Notes: generated by a model from the letters alone, not told the origin. A stretch of DNA of 64,000 nucleotides from Avichristensenella sp031550535 (GCA_031550535.1 JAVBOM010000008.1:236379-300378); one strand, 5' to 3'. Counted from the first letter of the stretch, positions 34,826-44,208 are shown. Program-made: numbers and translations.

Positions 34826-35248
34826 ATGTTCAATAATTATGTTTCTCCCGAAGTCCACCAGGAGCTTACAGCGAAGTGCCAGGAAAACATCTGGCTCATG
34901 CACGGCGGCGTCATGTTTGAGGATGACCCGTGGGCCGAGGACGACTATGATTACTCATTCCCCATCGCAGAGGACATTCCCCAGATGGAAGCCTTCTTCG
35001 CTCATGGCAACTGGGCCATCCGCCAAGGTGTTGTCTACGGCAACTTGGCGTTCATCAACCAGGTCAACGGCGGCGATGAGTGGTGGACGCTCAAGAAATT
35101 CGATAGTGGCTGGCTTGCCTTTGAAAGCATGACCATGCGCCTCATTATACGGGATGGCGAGTTCAGCGACACCATCGGAAAGCTCATGCGCGCGACCTAC
35201 GAGCAGTGCGAAACCCTAACGTATGCGCAAAAAGATAAACCTGAGTGA
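34826..35248 (+). CDS. Small acidic early protein, unknown
   Basis: The protein has 140 residues; ATG 34826 is chosen over 34790 because AAAGGCGGTG precedes it. It is rich in Trp, Asp and Glu (MFEDDPWAEDDYDYSFPIAE; QVNGGDEWWTLKKFDSGWLA). Such acidic small phage proteins can mimic DNA or bind host proteins, but nothing here shows that. Ends TGA. Confidence 0.45.
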   Translation: MFNNYVSPEVHQELTAKCQENIWLMHGGVMFEDDPWAEDDYDYSFPIAEDIPQMEAFFAHGNWAIRQGVVYGNLAFINQVNGGDEWWTLKKFDSGWLAFESMTMRLIIRDGEFSDTIGKLMRATYEQCETLTYAQKDKPE

Positions 35249-35286
35249 CCGACAGACCAATCTACTCGCAATAGGAGGCACGCCCC

Positions 35287-36564
35287 ATGAGCAAAGAACC
35301 TATCTTTCCTCCATATGACACGGTGGGCAATGAAACCATCTACCGCACTGCTGCCGATGTGGAGCTCCATGCATACGGCGGCGGATACTTCGCGGACATC
35401 AATGCCCACATCCACGTCTTCAACGATTCCATCACCATCACCGACCTCGTGAACGCACTCGTGCCCGGTCAATTCTGTGCCTACATCAATGTGACGGCAC
35501 CCCATAACCGCCCCGCAACCGACCTGTTCTCGGGCCTCAAAACCTTCGCGGATCTGTACCAGCGGTACTATGTCGAGCGTTCCGCTTCGGATGATTGGAC
35601 CATCAACGCTTATACCCATAAGAGCAGCCGCGTCTTCACGCCCTTCAAGGCGATCAAGCCCATCTCTACCCCGGAAAAATGGACGCTCACCCATGTTTGG
35701 AAAGCAATCCTGTCCGGGCAAGTGTTCGTTGGCACCATCACCCGGGAGCTATCCGATGACTACGCTTTTGACGCCTCAGCCAACTTCTTCCGGGGCAAGG
35801 AGTTCAACTTACCATCACTCGCCAGGTCGCTGGTCGAAGAACCGGGCGGTTGGCAAGTCTCCCTCCGCGACCAACCGGATGGCTTCATGCGGCTTGATGT
35901 AAGCTGCCATCATCATGAGCAAAGATTCGTGTTCTTCGACGAGATGTGTGACTGGGGTGTATCCATCCTCCGGCGCGAAGCCAGGGAGAGGGAGCGCTGC
36001 GCCTTCAACGCCGACCAGCTTGCCAAGGTAATCCCGGTCGCCGGCATCACACCCTCGGAAGAAGCCTGCTACGACATCCAATACTTGGACATGGATAGCA
36101 ACACCGGTCGGTACGTCACTAAATCAGCGCTTGTCCCAGGCAACTATGTGATCGAAGGCCAATACCTCTGCTGCCCAATTATCGCGCTTGAGCAACACAT
36201 GATCCAAATCGACAGTCTGTACTCCGTAGCCAGCTCCCAGCACCACTACTCGCCGGAGAACGACATGGACGGCAGCTTCATTGCTTTGGATAATAAGACG
36301 GTCTATGTCACCGGTTTTGCCCTCCGCGAACTCCTCGCGGATCGATACCCGCTTCCCACCCTTCGCGCTGTAACCATCACCATGGCGCAGTTGTATACCA
36401 CCATCAATGACTTCCAAACCGGGCGTTTGCGTACCATGTGCAGCGCGAACTACGACTACCACCGCACCATGATCCGCTGGCAACACGAAATGCTTCGGCT
36501 GAAGGTCGCAAAGGAAAACGTGCCGTGCCATGGCGATGGGACCAACACCGGAAAGGAGCAATGA
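35287..36564 (+). CDS. Large early protein, unknown
   Basis: The protein has 425 residues (AGGAGG upstream). Mixed alpha/beta with recurring beta hairpins (VELHAYGGGYFADINAHIHV; YNAYTHKSSRV-like segment; TGRYVTKSALVPGNYVIEGQ). Two regions have spaced Cys (FVFFDEMCDWG; AGITPSEEACYDIQYLDMDS). I recognise no family. It precedes the 36568 gene by only 3 bp, so they are coupled. Ends TGA, no TAG. Confidence 0.5.
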   Translation: MSKEPIFPPYDTVGNETIYRTAADVELHAYGGGYFADINAHIHVFNDSITITDLVNALVPGQFCAYINVTAPHNRPATDLFSGLKTFADLYQRYYVERSASDDWTINAYTHKSSRVFTPFKAIKPISTPEKWTLTHVWKAILSGQVFVGTITRELSDDYAFDASANFFRGKEFNLPSLARSLVEEPGGWQVSLRDQPDGFMRLDVSCHHHEQRFVFFDEMCDWGVSILRREARERERCAFNADQLAKVIPVAGITPSEEACYDIQYLDMDSNTGRYVTKSALVPGNYVIEGQYLCCPIIALEQHMIQIDSLYSVASSQHHYSPENDMDGSFIALDNKTVYVTGFALRELLADRYPLPTLRAVTITMAQLYTTINDFQTGRLRTMCSANYDYHRTMIRWQHEMLRLKVAKENVPCHGDGTNTGKEQ

Positions 36565-36567
36565 GCC

Positions 36568-37419
36568 ATGGATTTCCCCATCACTATGTACTTCATCGAA
36601 GACTATCTCCCGTCCAAGCGCCACCGGAAACCATCACAGCGGGAGAAAACCAAGCAGGTCACGGTCACTGTCCCGACTGTTACCGAACTGGAAGCACCCG
36701 TCGCCTACACGGTTCATACTTCCGAAACACTCAAGCGGCTGCGCTGGTACCGCGATTGTCTCTGGGAACCGGTCAGCACTTCCATGTATGTGGAAGGTGT
36801 TTACACCACCAGCGATATGCGGGCGGAAAAACTCCCTGCGGAATGCGATGCCGCCGCGAATGATGCACGCCAGTACCAGCGCGAAAAGACAGCTGACGAA
36901 CGATTGCAGAAATTCGTGGCAAAACATATCGTCATTGATGACACCGTGTATGACAAGACCAGCGAACCCATGTACAGGGTGCAGTACGGTACATACGTTT
37001 ACCTCAGCGTCGAGCATTATTATGACCGTGCTTCCTCCGGCATCACATTTAACGCCCTGGAGTTTGATGCTGCCGCCGCTTTTATCGAACGGGCAAACCG
37101 GGGTCGAAAGGACGCGCCTCCCGCCGTTCAAAAGATCATCGTCCACATGCCGGAGCAGGTCCGTCTCAACCCCCTTCAGGATCTGAGGTCCTACCTGCGC
37201 AAAGACATTGCCAAGTATATCAAAACCACCTTCCCACGCATCGCGGCGCTGGTTCCGCTTTCCGTTTACGTGCAGATTGAATCGGAAGTTATGAGCGAAA
37301 AGACCATCCTTCGCCGCCACTATAACGACGGCGACATTGTGCGAGCCTTCGAGAACATCATTGCCCAGACATTCCAAATCGACATCGCTCCGCCCGCCGC
37401 AGAGAATGACGAGGCATAA
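36568..37419 (+). CDS. Early protein, unknown (paralog-like to 32.5-kb gene)
   Basis: The protein has 283 residues. DFPITMYFIEDYLPSKRHRK at the start, KTSEPMYRVQYGTYVYLSVE in the middle and KIIVHMPEQVRLNPLQDLRS late correspond in order to segments of the 32470-33219 protein. The C-terminal 70 residues are helical. Function unknown. It is 3 bp after the 425-residue gene and 17 bp before the PcfK-like gene, within one operon. Ends TAA. Confidence 0.5.
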   Translation: MDFPITMYFIEDYLPSKRHRKPSQREKTKQVTVTVPTVTELEAPVAYTVHTSETLKRLRWYRDCLWEPVSTSMYVEGVYTTSDMRAEKLPAECDAAANDARQYQREKTADERLQKFVAKHIVIDDTVYDKTSEPMYRVQYGTYVYLSVEHYYDRASSGITFNALEFDAAAAFIERANRGRKDAPPAVQKIIVHMPEQVRLNPLQDLRSYLRKDIAKYIKTTFPRIAALVPLSVYVQIESEVMSEKTILRRHYNDGDIVRAFENIIAQTFQIDIAPPAAENDEA

Positions 37420-37436
37420 CAGAAAGGAGAACCACC

Positions 37437-37943
37437 ATGGAAGAAGCCCTTATGCGGCTCACGGAATGGGGCCTGCACAGCGAACCCGTCAAGCGTATCG
37501 CAGATCACTTCAAAAGGAACATGACCCCGGCAATTTCCAAAGGCGTAATGAAGGAAGGCAAAACAGCGGAACGGCTTTGGAATTACGTCATGTCAAAGGC
37601 ATACGAAGCCTTGAAAACCCATGGCTTCCTCCACGACGAAACCGTTTACGCCTATGCTATCGAGTACCTTGAAATGGACGGAATCTACACAGGTAAAATG
37701 CCAACCGTTCCTGTGTCTGCCAACAAGCCAGCGATTCCGCCGCAGGTCGGCACTTCACCGGCGAAACAACCCCCAAAGCCCACACAGGCACAGCCGAAAG
37801 GCAAGCAGCCCACGCCCAAACGCACCGGCGCGATCGCCAAACCCACTCCACCAAACCCCAAACCATCTCCGGCAAAAACCCCGCCTACGCCTCATTCACC
37901 GAAGCCCAAACCCACCACCCAACTCACGTTCGATATGCTGTAG
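37437..37943 (+). CDS. PcfK-like protein
   Basis: The protein has 168 residues. The first 85 (LMRLTEWGLHSEPVKRIADH; NYVMSKAYEALKTHGFLHDE; YAIEYLEMDGIY) match the PcfK-like pattern of conjugative plasmids, helical and of unknown role. The rest is a Pro/Lys/Thr-rich disordered tail. It is followed 7 bp later by a PcfJ-like gene, the usual pair. The stop is TAG; suppression would add about 18 residues reading into the PcfJ start. No sense TAG. Confidence 0.7.
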   Translation: MEEALMRLTEWGLHSEPVKRIADHFKRNMTPAISKGVMKEGKTAERLWNYVMSKAYEALKTHGFLHDETVYAYAIEYLEMDGIYTGKMPTVPVSANKPAIPPQVGTSPAKQPPKPTQAQPKGKQPTPKRTGAIAKPTPPNPKPSPAKTPPTPHSPKPKPTTQLTFDML

Positions 37944-37950
37944 GTACACC

Positions 37951-39828
37951 ATGAACAAGAGAATAATACGAGAAATCCCTGTCCGCATTGCGAGCGATGA
38001 GGACGTGGAACACGCCGCCCTGTCTGACGCACGCATCGTCTATGTACATGCCGGGCTGCACAGCCCCGATCTGCTTGTTCTTTCGGTGTATGAGGCAGAA
38101 AAGCTACGCACCGGAGAACGTTCCCCAGTGCTATGCACTTACCTGGAAAGGAACGACCATATCACCTGTGCGTTCTCCAATGAAAGCCGCAGCTTTGTTT
38201 GGCGGGAAAGCAAGCTCTCCTCAACCCTGATGAACAGACCGGTTGTCATGTTGCTGGGCGGTGAGTCCCTGAGCGCTTTGCGGCAATACTACGCAGACCC
38301 AAACGCCAGTCTCAAAAGCGTCCATCGGCACCAAGACGCCATTGGCGCGGTACGTCTCGCCAACTCACATCAGCGTATCATAGACGCTATAGACAGGCAA
38401 ATGGCGCTCGTGCCGCCGCTGCCGGACGATTATGATGCGTTCATCCAACGCGATGTTTTCCCCGCCCGCTACCTGTTCTACGATTACTCCCGACGCAAGT
38501 GTCAGCTCGCGTTCTGCACAGAGTGCAGGAAAGAAGTTGCCATCAGCAATCCAAAGAACAACACCGTCATGCGTTGTCCCTCCTGTGGCGCTTCTGTCCT
38601 TGCGAAGAGCAACGGCAGGTGCAAGGGTGAGATCCGCGAGACACATAACTTCATGGTGCCGCAAAAAACCACCGAAGGTTTCGTATTCCGGTACTTCGCC
38701 GCCTCCAGAACGGAGAAATCAGACGGAGCACGACATGTTACATACTTTGAACAGTACAGGGTTCTTGCCTCCGGTAACAAAATGGTGAGCTATGCCTACC
38801 GCAAGTTCCTTTCATCCGACAAAGTGCGGTGGGGGCACTTCCCCAACCAGGATTTGTTCTTCAACGACGGCGTGTGTCGCTATCCCGCAAACCTACGGGT
38901 AATCCTAGCGGGTACCACGTGGCAGTTCTCCGCAGCCGACATGTACAAAAGCAAGGGAACGCAAAACCTCCATTGGTATCTGCATCAGTACAGGAAGCAT
39001 CCTTTCCTGGAAAGCCTTCTCAAGGTTGGCATGACAAACTTCGCTGCCGAAGTTGTTGAGAGAGCTGCGTATTGCGATTTGGATTGGAATGCAAAGCGCC
39101 TGCATCGTCTGCTCGGGGTATCAAAAAACGCACTCCGTGCCCTGATTGCAGAAAACGGAGATAGCAAAATGGTATTGCTTGTGCGCTTGTTTGAGTCACT
39201 ACGCCTGCGCATCGATATGGCCTTGATCGCCCAAGTCCAAAGCATTTGGGGCAGAAGAAGCGAAGACTTCATCCGAAGCGTGCTACCGTACATCGGTATG
39301 CAAAGAGCCATGCGGTACGGTGAAACACTGGGCGAGACAGAGCGTGAAGATTGGCTTGATTATCTGCACATGGCAAAAGACCTCGGGTACGATCTCAGGC
39401 GTGAACACGCCCTGTTTCCCCGACACCTCAAAGAAGCCCACGATACGGTCACACTCTTGCACAGGGAAAAGGTGGCCAGTAAAACCGAAGAAGCCTTCGC
39501 AGCCATTGTCCCCGGCCTCATGCGTTTTGCTTGGCAGCCGGAGGGTGAGGAAATGATGGTTGTTGCACCGGATAAGTCCATTGACATCGTGCATGAAGGC
39601 CATGCCCTCAACCATTGCGTTCATTCCTATATATGGCGCGTCGTCTCGGGAGATAGCGCTATCCTGTTCCTGCGTAACAGAGCATCGCCGGATAAACCGT
39701 TCGTCACCCTTCATGTGCGAGGTAACAGCGTTGTGCAGGCCCGTGCGTTTGATAACAAGGAGCTCACCGATGACGCATCCACCTTTCTTGACAAGTATCG
39801 CACCCATCTCACCAAGCTCACCGCATAA
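37951..39828 (+). CDS. PcfJ-like protein
   Basis: The protein has 625 residues from ATG 37951. A zinc ribbon around residues 190-215 (FCTECRKEVAISNP, then MRCPSCGASVLAKS) precedes a large helical region. The C-terminal PcfJ signature is clear: DIVHEGHALNHCVHSYIWRV, then SGDSAILFLRNRASPDKPFV and TLHVRGNSVVQARAFDNKEL. PcfJ-like proteins accompany conjugative plasmids and some phages; their role is unknown. It forms a pair with the PcfK-like gene. Ends TAA. Confidence 0.8.
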   Translation: MNKRIIREIPVRIASDEDVEHAALSDARIVYVHAGLHSPDLLVLSVYEAEKLRTGERSPVLCTYLERNDHITCAFSNESRSFVWRESKLSSTLMNRPVVMLLGGESLSALRQYYADPNASLKSVHRHQDAIGAVRLANSHQRIIDAIDRQMALVPPLPDDYDAFIQRDVFPARYLFYDYSRRKCQLAFCTECRKEVAISNPKNNTVMRCPSCGASVLAKSNGRCKGEIRETHNFMVPQKTTEGFVFRYFAASRTEKSDGARHVTYFEQYRVLASGNKMVSYAYRKFLSSDKVRWGHFPNQDLFFNDGVCRYPANLRVILAGTTWQFSAADMYKSKGTQNLHWYLHQYRKHPFLESLLKVGMTNFAAEVVERAAYCDLDWNAKRLHRLLGVSKNALRALIAENGDSKMVLLVRLFESLRLRIDMALIAQVQSIWGRRSEDFIRSVLPYIGMQRAMRYGETLGETEREDWLDYLHMAKDLGYDLRREHALFPRHLKEAHDTVTLLHREKVASKTEEAFAAIVPGLMRFAWQPEGEEMMVVAPDKSIDIVHEGHALNHCVHSYIWRVVSGDSAILFLRNRASPDKPFVTLHVRGNSVVQARAFDNKELTDDASTFLDKYRTHLTKLTA

Positions 39829-39864
39829 TCAGGATCGACCAAAATACAACTAGGAGGCCACCCC

Positions 39865-40050
39865 ATGAACAACCAGCAATGGCAACAGGTTGAGGACCAG
39901 CTTCCCGAAGGCTCACGAATCATACGGACCTATACCGCATCAGAAAACGGCGAGCTCCGGGTGATCGTCATGCTCCCCGCCGCGCAGCATGAAACCCGTT
40001 ATGTTGTCCACTTCGAGGGTGAGAGCGCAACGGTAAAGCACAAGCCCTGA
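39865..40050 (+). CDS. Small early protein, unknown
   Basis: The protein has 61 residues (WQQVEDQLPEGSRIIRTYTA; RYVVHFEGESATVKHKP), a probable small beta-barrel or hairpin protein. AGGAGG precedes the ATG. Ends TGA. Confidence 0.5.
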   Translation: MNNQQWQQVEDQLPEGSRIIRTYTASENGELRVIVMLPAAQHETRYVVHFEGESATVKHKP

Positions 40051-40116
40051 GTCTCACATCTAGCGGACCCCTAATGCGCAAGAGACTGCGCGATCATTTG
40101 CTTCAAGGAGGAATCT

Positions 40117-40428
40117 ATGAGCGATCTTACGTCAATCCCACCGGAGAAAGCTGCTGCGTTCAAATACGGCCATGTCTTCATGACCATCAGCATCGCACGG
40201 GATCAGCACGAAAATGGGGTGTTCAGGCGTGAAATGGAACGGTGTGTCACCCGCTTCCAACACCATGACTGGGGCGATATTGACAAGAATGCCGTCCTAG
40301 ACAACGAACGCGCAATCCGGGACGGTCTTCCCATCATCGCCGTCTACCGAACCAGTAACGGCGAAATAAACATCATCACCGAAGCCGACCGCAGCCGCAC
40401 CACAATCCTCTACGCATCAGAGGCTTAA
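40117..40428 (+). CDS. Small plasmid-type protein with DRSRTTIL motif
   Basis: The protein has 103 residues. The pattern RCVTRFQHHDWGDIDKNAVL followed by IAVYRTSNGEINIITEADRS and TTILYASEA is that of a small protein family common on Gram-positive plasmids and ICEs. Function is unknown. Its stop overlaps the next tiny ORF's ATG. Strong AAGGAGG upstream. Confidence 0.6.
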   Translation: MSDLTSIPPEKAAAFKYGHVFMTISIARDQHENGVFRREMERCVTRFQHHDWGDIDKNAVLDNERAIRDGLPIIAVYRTSNGEINIITEADRSRTTILYASEA

Positions 40429-40520
40429 TGACACGCCCGCTCAAACTCATGCGCCGGATGCGTTCATGTTACAAGTTCAAGCAATGGCTGGCGAAAACCG
40501 CACAATCTAAAGCGGCGTAA
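40428..40520 (+). CDS. Tiny basic ORF (30 aa)
   Basis: ATG 40428 overlaps the previous TAA; product TRPLKLMRRMRSCYKFKQWL and onward. Translational coupling and strong positive charge are the only support. Confidence 0.35.
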   Translation: MTRPLKLMRRMRSCYKFKQWLAKTAQSKAA

Positions 40521-40543
40521 TCATACTGCAAGGAGTGAAGGAA

Positions 40544-40852
40544 ATGAAAATGATCATCAACAGAAAAATGTACAACACCGATACCGCTCAGAAAAAAGGA
40601 TGCTGGGGAAACGAACTCTCCATCACAGAACTCGGTCACTGCACAGAAATTCTCTATCAAAAGAAAACCGGCGAATTCTTCCTCTTTGGCGAAGGCGGTC
40701 CACTATCCAAGTATGCCAAGCCGTCAGGCAACAGCTCGTGGCGCAGCGGGAGCGACATCACCCCACTGACAATCGAAGACGCCAAGGAATGGGCCGAGGG
40801 GCACTTGACAGCGGACGCATATGAAGAACTGTTTGGTTCCGTTGCCGAATAA
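40544..40852 (+). CDS. Small early protein, unknown
   Basis: The protein has 102 residues from ATG 40544 (AAGGAGTGAAGG upstream). A basic N-terminus (KMIINRKMYNTDTAQKKGCW) is followed by ILYQKKTGEFFLFGEGGPLS and a helical acidic C-terminus (EDAKEWAEGHLTADAYEELF). Proteins of this plan are common small accessory genes of unknown role. Ends TAA. Confidence 0.55.
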   Translation: MKMIINRKMYNTDTAQKKGCWGNELSITELGHCTEILYQKKTGEFFLFGEGGPLSKYAKPSGNSSWRSGSDITPLTIEDAKEWAEGHLTADAYEELFGSVAE

Positions 40853-40916
40853 TTCGGCAGCAACCAAGAATCACACAACACATCGCCTGTGAACACAAAA
40901 CACATAACTAAATCGT

Positions 40917-40944
40917 AAAGCGCCGGGTTATCCGGCGCTTTTTT
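40917..40944 (+). terminator. Rho-independent terminator
   Basis: AAAGCGCCGG-GTTAT-CCGGCGCTTT followed by more T residues; closes the early operon before the ArdC-like gene. Confidence 0.9.
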
Positions 40945-40966
40945 ATCACAGAAAGGAAGGCAAACC

Positions 40967-42412
40967 ATGAACGTATTTGAGAAAGTCACCGCCCGCATCC
41001 TCCAGCAACTCCAGGAAGGTACAGTCCCGTGGCACAAGCCTTGGTCCGGTATCGGCAGCGGCGCGTACAGCCACACCACCGGCAAACCGTACAGCCTCCT
41101 GAACCAACTGCTCCTGGGCAAGCCCGGCGAGTACATCACCTACACACAGTGCCTCAAGGAGGGCGGCTATGTCCGCAAAGGTGAAAAGGGCAGCTTCGTC
41201 GCCTGGTACAAAAAGCTCGAACGCACCCAAACCAACGAAGACGGCGAAGATGAGCCATACTCTGTCCCGCACTTGGTCTATCACACCGTCTTCCACATCG
41301 ACCAATGCGAGGGCATTGAGCAGAAGTATAGCCCCGAGTCCTTGCCAGCAGTCACCGCCGATGAGGACACCGAGTATCTTGTCGCTTCATTCTTCGACCG
41401 CACTGGCTGTACGCTCGTCCAGGAAAACCAGCCCCGGGCGTCCTATAACCGCATCCTTGACAGGGTGCTCATGCCTCTGCGCGACCAGTTCGTCTCGCCC
41501 CCGGCTTATTACGGCACCATGTTTCACGAAATGGCGCACGCCACGGGCCACGAAAGCCGCCTGAACCGGGATTTTGGCACCAAGTTCGGCAACGATGACT
41601 ATAGCCGCGAAGAATTGGTCGCAGAGATTACCGCCGCCGCCGCCCTTGCCACCATCGGCATGGAAACCGGCGCTACCGTCGAGAACAGCGCGGCTTACAT
41701 CCAAAGCTGGCTGACTGCCCTGCGCAACGACCCGCAGATGATCGTTTGGGCGGCATCCAGGGCGCAAAAGGCCCTCAGCATCGTCCTGAACATGGATGAG
41801 GAAGAAGTAACGCAGACGGACGATACGATTCAAGCGCGGATCGTACAGCAGCCGAAAGATACCCGGCAGCCCCCCGCAACCGCCTCTAACCCGCTAACCA
41901 ACAGCCTCAAGTTCTATGCCGCCCGCTTTGCCGCTGACTGCAAGAAGAGGAATGCCAAAGAAATGCCCGTCTATTCAGGCTCGTTCGTCCGTGATGGCCG
42001 GCAGTACATTTGCGACGGGCATATCGCCGTCGCTTATGACGAACCGTTCGCCGGCCTGACGGCTTTGCCGGATAGTGTTGAGGGAATAGATGTGGAACGC
42101 CTCATGCAGAGCGCCCGTGTCGGAAAGATCGTCGCGTTGCCGTCGCTCGCTGAAATGCGCGAGCAGTATCGCGCCGCCAAGGGCAAAGCCACCCGCTTTA
42201 CGCAGTACACGGCGCTTGGAGACATGTATGTCAACACCGCCTACCTCATCCGCGCCATGGAACTGACCGGCATCCAATCGGGCGAAGCCCGTATGGTATC
42301 CGGCAATAAACCACTTCATTTCGTTGGTGAAGGTTGCGAAGCTGTTGTACTGCCCGTCCTCGATGTGGACGGTTCCAGCGAACCCGTCTGGGTGCCAACG
42401 CTATCCGCATGA
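40967..42412 (+). CDS. ArdC-like antirestriction protein with zincin domain
   Basis: The protein has 481 residues. The N-terminal ArdC ssDNA-binding domain (TARILQQLQEGTVPWHKPWS; YVRKGEKGSFVAWYKKLERT) is followed by the metallopeptidase domain with HEMAHATGH, then a C-terminal alpha/beta domain of about 150 residues (MPVYSGSFVRDGRQYICDGH). ArdC proteins protect incoming ssDNA from restriction, and the zincin part supports that. It fits the plasmid-like character of the region. It has its own ribosome-binding site just after a terminator, so probably its own promoter. No TAG; ends TGA. Confidence 0.85.
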   Translation: MNVFEKVTARILQQLQEGTVPWHKPWSGIGSGAYSHTTGKPYSLLNQLLLGKPGEYITYTQCLKEGGYVRKGEKGSFVAWYKKLERTQTNEDGEDEPYSVPHLVYHTVFHIDQCEGIEQKYSPESLPAVTADEDTEYLVASFFDRTGCTLVQENQPRASYNRILDRVLMPLRDQFVSPPAYYGTMFHEMAHATGHESRLNRDFGTKFGNDDYSREELVAEITAAAALATIGMETGATVENSAAYIQSWLTALRNDPQMIVWAASRAQKALSIVLNMDEEEVTQTDDTIQARIVQQPKDTRQPPATASNPLTNSLKFYAARFAADCKKRNAKEMPVYSGSFVRDGRQYICDGHIAVAYDEPFAGLTALPDSVEGIDVERLMQSARVGKIVALPSLAEMREQYRAAKGKATRFTQYTALGDMYVNTAYLIRAMELTGIQSGEARMVSGNKPLHFVGEGCEAVVLPVLDVDGSSEPVWVPTLSA

Positions 42413-42482
42413 ATCGCTCTATAAAATGACTGTTCCGCGCGCGCTGTTCGTGGTATGATTATACATGGGGAGGTGGACTGGT

Positions 42483-43964
42483 ATGGAGCCCAAGAATGGA
42501 CGTGTACGCGCTTCCGCAATGGCGTGGATTGCCTTCGCCTTGTTGGTTGCCGTGCTACTGATCCCCGTCTGGAACAGCGTGATGATCTCATTCAAGGACT
42601 ACAAGGTGATGTTGGGCATCAATGGAAGCCCGTGGGTTGGGTCGCGCAACTACACAAACTTTCTCCAGAGCCCCTATGCCTCTCGACTGTTGGGCAACAG
42701 CCTGACACTTGGCACATTGGGCATCGTTGGCGCACTGGCGCTCGGCATTGTGGCTGCGTGGTTTGTGCCACGCTTGGAAAACCGAGGGTTCCGGCATTTC
42801 GCCATGGTTATTCTGCTGCTACCTGTTTTCGTACCTTCCATATGCTGGACAGTCGGCATTGCGCCTAGGCTTACGGATTCCCCTACAGCCGGACGCATGT
42901 ATTATCTTCTGTGTGCAAGCCTGTCCGGTGGGGGCTTGATCGGTTTCATGGGTACAGTGTTTGCGGCGGCTTTCCCGCGCCAAGGTTTCTGGCGGGGTGT
43001 AGGCTGGTCGGCGCTGCTATCGTCGTTCCTGCTCGTACAGCCGAACGCGGAACTGCTACGGCTTCTCTACAACCCATCATCATACGAAACCATGGACGTG
43101 CTGGATACATACGTTTACCGCTCGGGCTTAATGCAGATGGATTTCGGCACCTCAGCGGCGGTGTACGTCCTTCGGGCGGCGGGTGGCTTTCTGCTGGGGT
43201 TGCTGGTGTGCGCAGTGGCATACATCGTGCTGCACATTCGCAAGGGTGATGTAACTATGATGGAACTGCCAGAAAAGGACAATCATAGCGTTCCCTTCCC
43301 TGTTTGGGTCGCGGCTATAGCGCTGGCCGGTGTTGCGGTTCTTTGGTTCACAAGTCCATCGCTCGTGTTTGGCGTGTTACCCAGCGTCGGGCAGAGTCTG
43401 TTCAGCCAATTGATTTGTGCGTTGCTCTCCGGCCTTTGGGGCTTGATAATCGCATGGGTAATGATCAGCGCGCTGCGCTCGGCCGGCTTTCTTTTATTCT
43501 GCGCTATCGGCGGAATCTTGCTATCGTTCAATGGCGCGTTGATTGGCTCATACATTGCGTTCAGAAGCCTCGGCTCGATTAACACAGTTTATCCAATTAT
43601 CCTGTTGTCAGCGTTCACCCCTGCCGGACTATTGCTCACGCTGCTCTGTGCGAGACTGGCGCAGGCGGACCCGCTGCGCGGGAAACCGGTCTGGATGCTT
43701 GCACTCCTGCCCGCTTGCTTCGCCGCAGCACAGGCGTGGGCCGGAATCGACGCGCCGGTCATCTTCCTGAATAACGCATCCATGTTCCCACATAGCGTAA
43801 TGCTTCGGGAGCAAATGTTCCAACGTTCTACGGCGAACGGGGGTCTGTACTTGCTGGCACTGCTGCCCGCACTGGCCTTGTGTGCGCTGGGTGCGTGGTT
43901 TGTAGTGCGCGCTGTGGACGGTGAGCGGCAGGATGAACTTGCCTCTCCCGGCACAAAGTCCTAA
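42483..43964 (+). CDS. ABC-transporter-permease-like membrane protein (cargo)
   Basis: The protein has 493 residues from ATG 42483 (GGGGAGGTG upstream) with about 11-12 hydrophobic helices. The first 100 residues (MISFKDYKVMLGINGSPWVG, then SRNYTNFLQSPYASRLLGNS) closely follow the N-terminus of LplB/YteP-type carbohydrate ABC permeases, but the second half does not show the usual EAA loop, and no ATPase or binding protein gene is adjacent. It may be a degenerate or rearranged permease pair or a new membrane protein. Ends TAA before a terminator. Likely cargo. Confidence 0.6.
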   Translation: MEPKNGRVRASAMAWIAFALLVAVLLIPVWNSVMISFKDYKVMLGINGSPWVGSRNYTNFLQSPYASRLLGNSLTLGTLGIVGALALGIVAAWFVPRLENRGFRHFAMVILLLPVFVPSICWTVGIAPRLTDSPTAGRMYYLLCASLSGGGLIGFMGTVFAAAFPRQGFWRGVGWSALLSSFLLVQPNAELLRLLYNPSSYETMDVLDTYVYRSGLMQMDFGTSAAVYVLRAAGGFLLGLLVCAVAYIVLHIRKGDVTMMELPEKDNHSVPFPVWVAAIALAGVAVLWFTSPSLVFGVLPSVGQSLFSQLICALLSGLWGLIIAWVMISALRSAGFLLFCAIGGILLSFNGALIGSYIAFRSLGSINTVYPIILLSAFTPAGLLLTLLCARLAQADPLRGKPVWMLALLPACFAAAQAWAGIDAPVIFLNNASMFPHSVMLREQMFQRSTANGGLYLLALLPALALCALGAWFVVRAVDGERQDELASPGTKS

Positions 43965-44011
43965 TGGGTCTGTCAGGCAGGCCGCGAAAGTAAATATTCC
44001 GTATCATTGCA

Positions 44012-44044
44012 ACAGGGTGCCGTACACGCGGCATCCTGTTTCTG
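44012..44044 (+). terminator. Rho-independent terminator
   Basis: ACAGGGTGCCG-tacacg-CGGCATCCTGT followed by TTCTGTT; one G-T pair. Confidence 0.65.
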
Positions 44045-44074
44045 TTCATCCATGTATACGAAAGGAGACCCACC

Positions 44075-44200
44075 ATGACCAAACGCAAGCCATACAAACC
44101 CTGCCCCGACTGCGGCGCCAATCTCGACCCACAAGAGCGCTGCGACTGCCAGACCTCGGAACCTACCAGCAAACCAGCATCAGACGGCAATGCCGCATAG
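44075..44200 (+). CDS. Small zinc-ribbon protein
   Basis: The protein has 41 residues: KPYKPCPDCGANLDPQERCD followed by CQTS, a four-Cys treble, then a polar tail. ATG 44075 has AAAGGAG. The stop TAG overlaps the ribosome-binding site TAGGAGG of the tyrosine recombinase, which suggests TAG is meant as a stop here and that the two genes are coupled. Confidence 0.65.
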   Translation: MTKRKPYKPCPDCGANLDPQERCDCQTSEPTSKPASDGNAA

Positions 44201-44208
44201 GAGGACAT

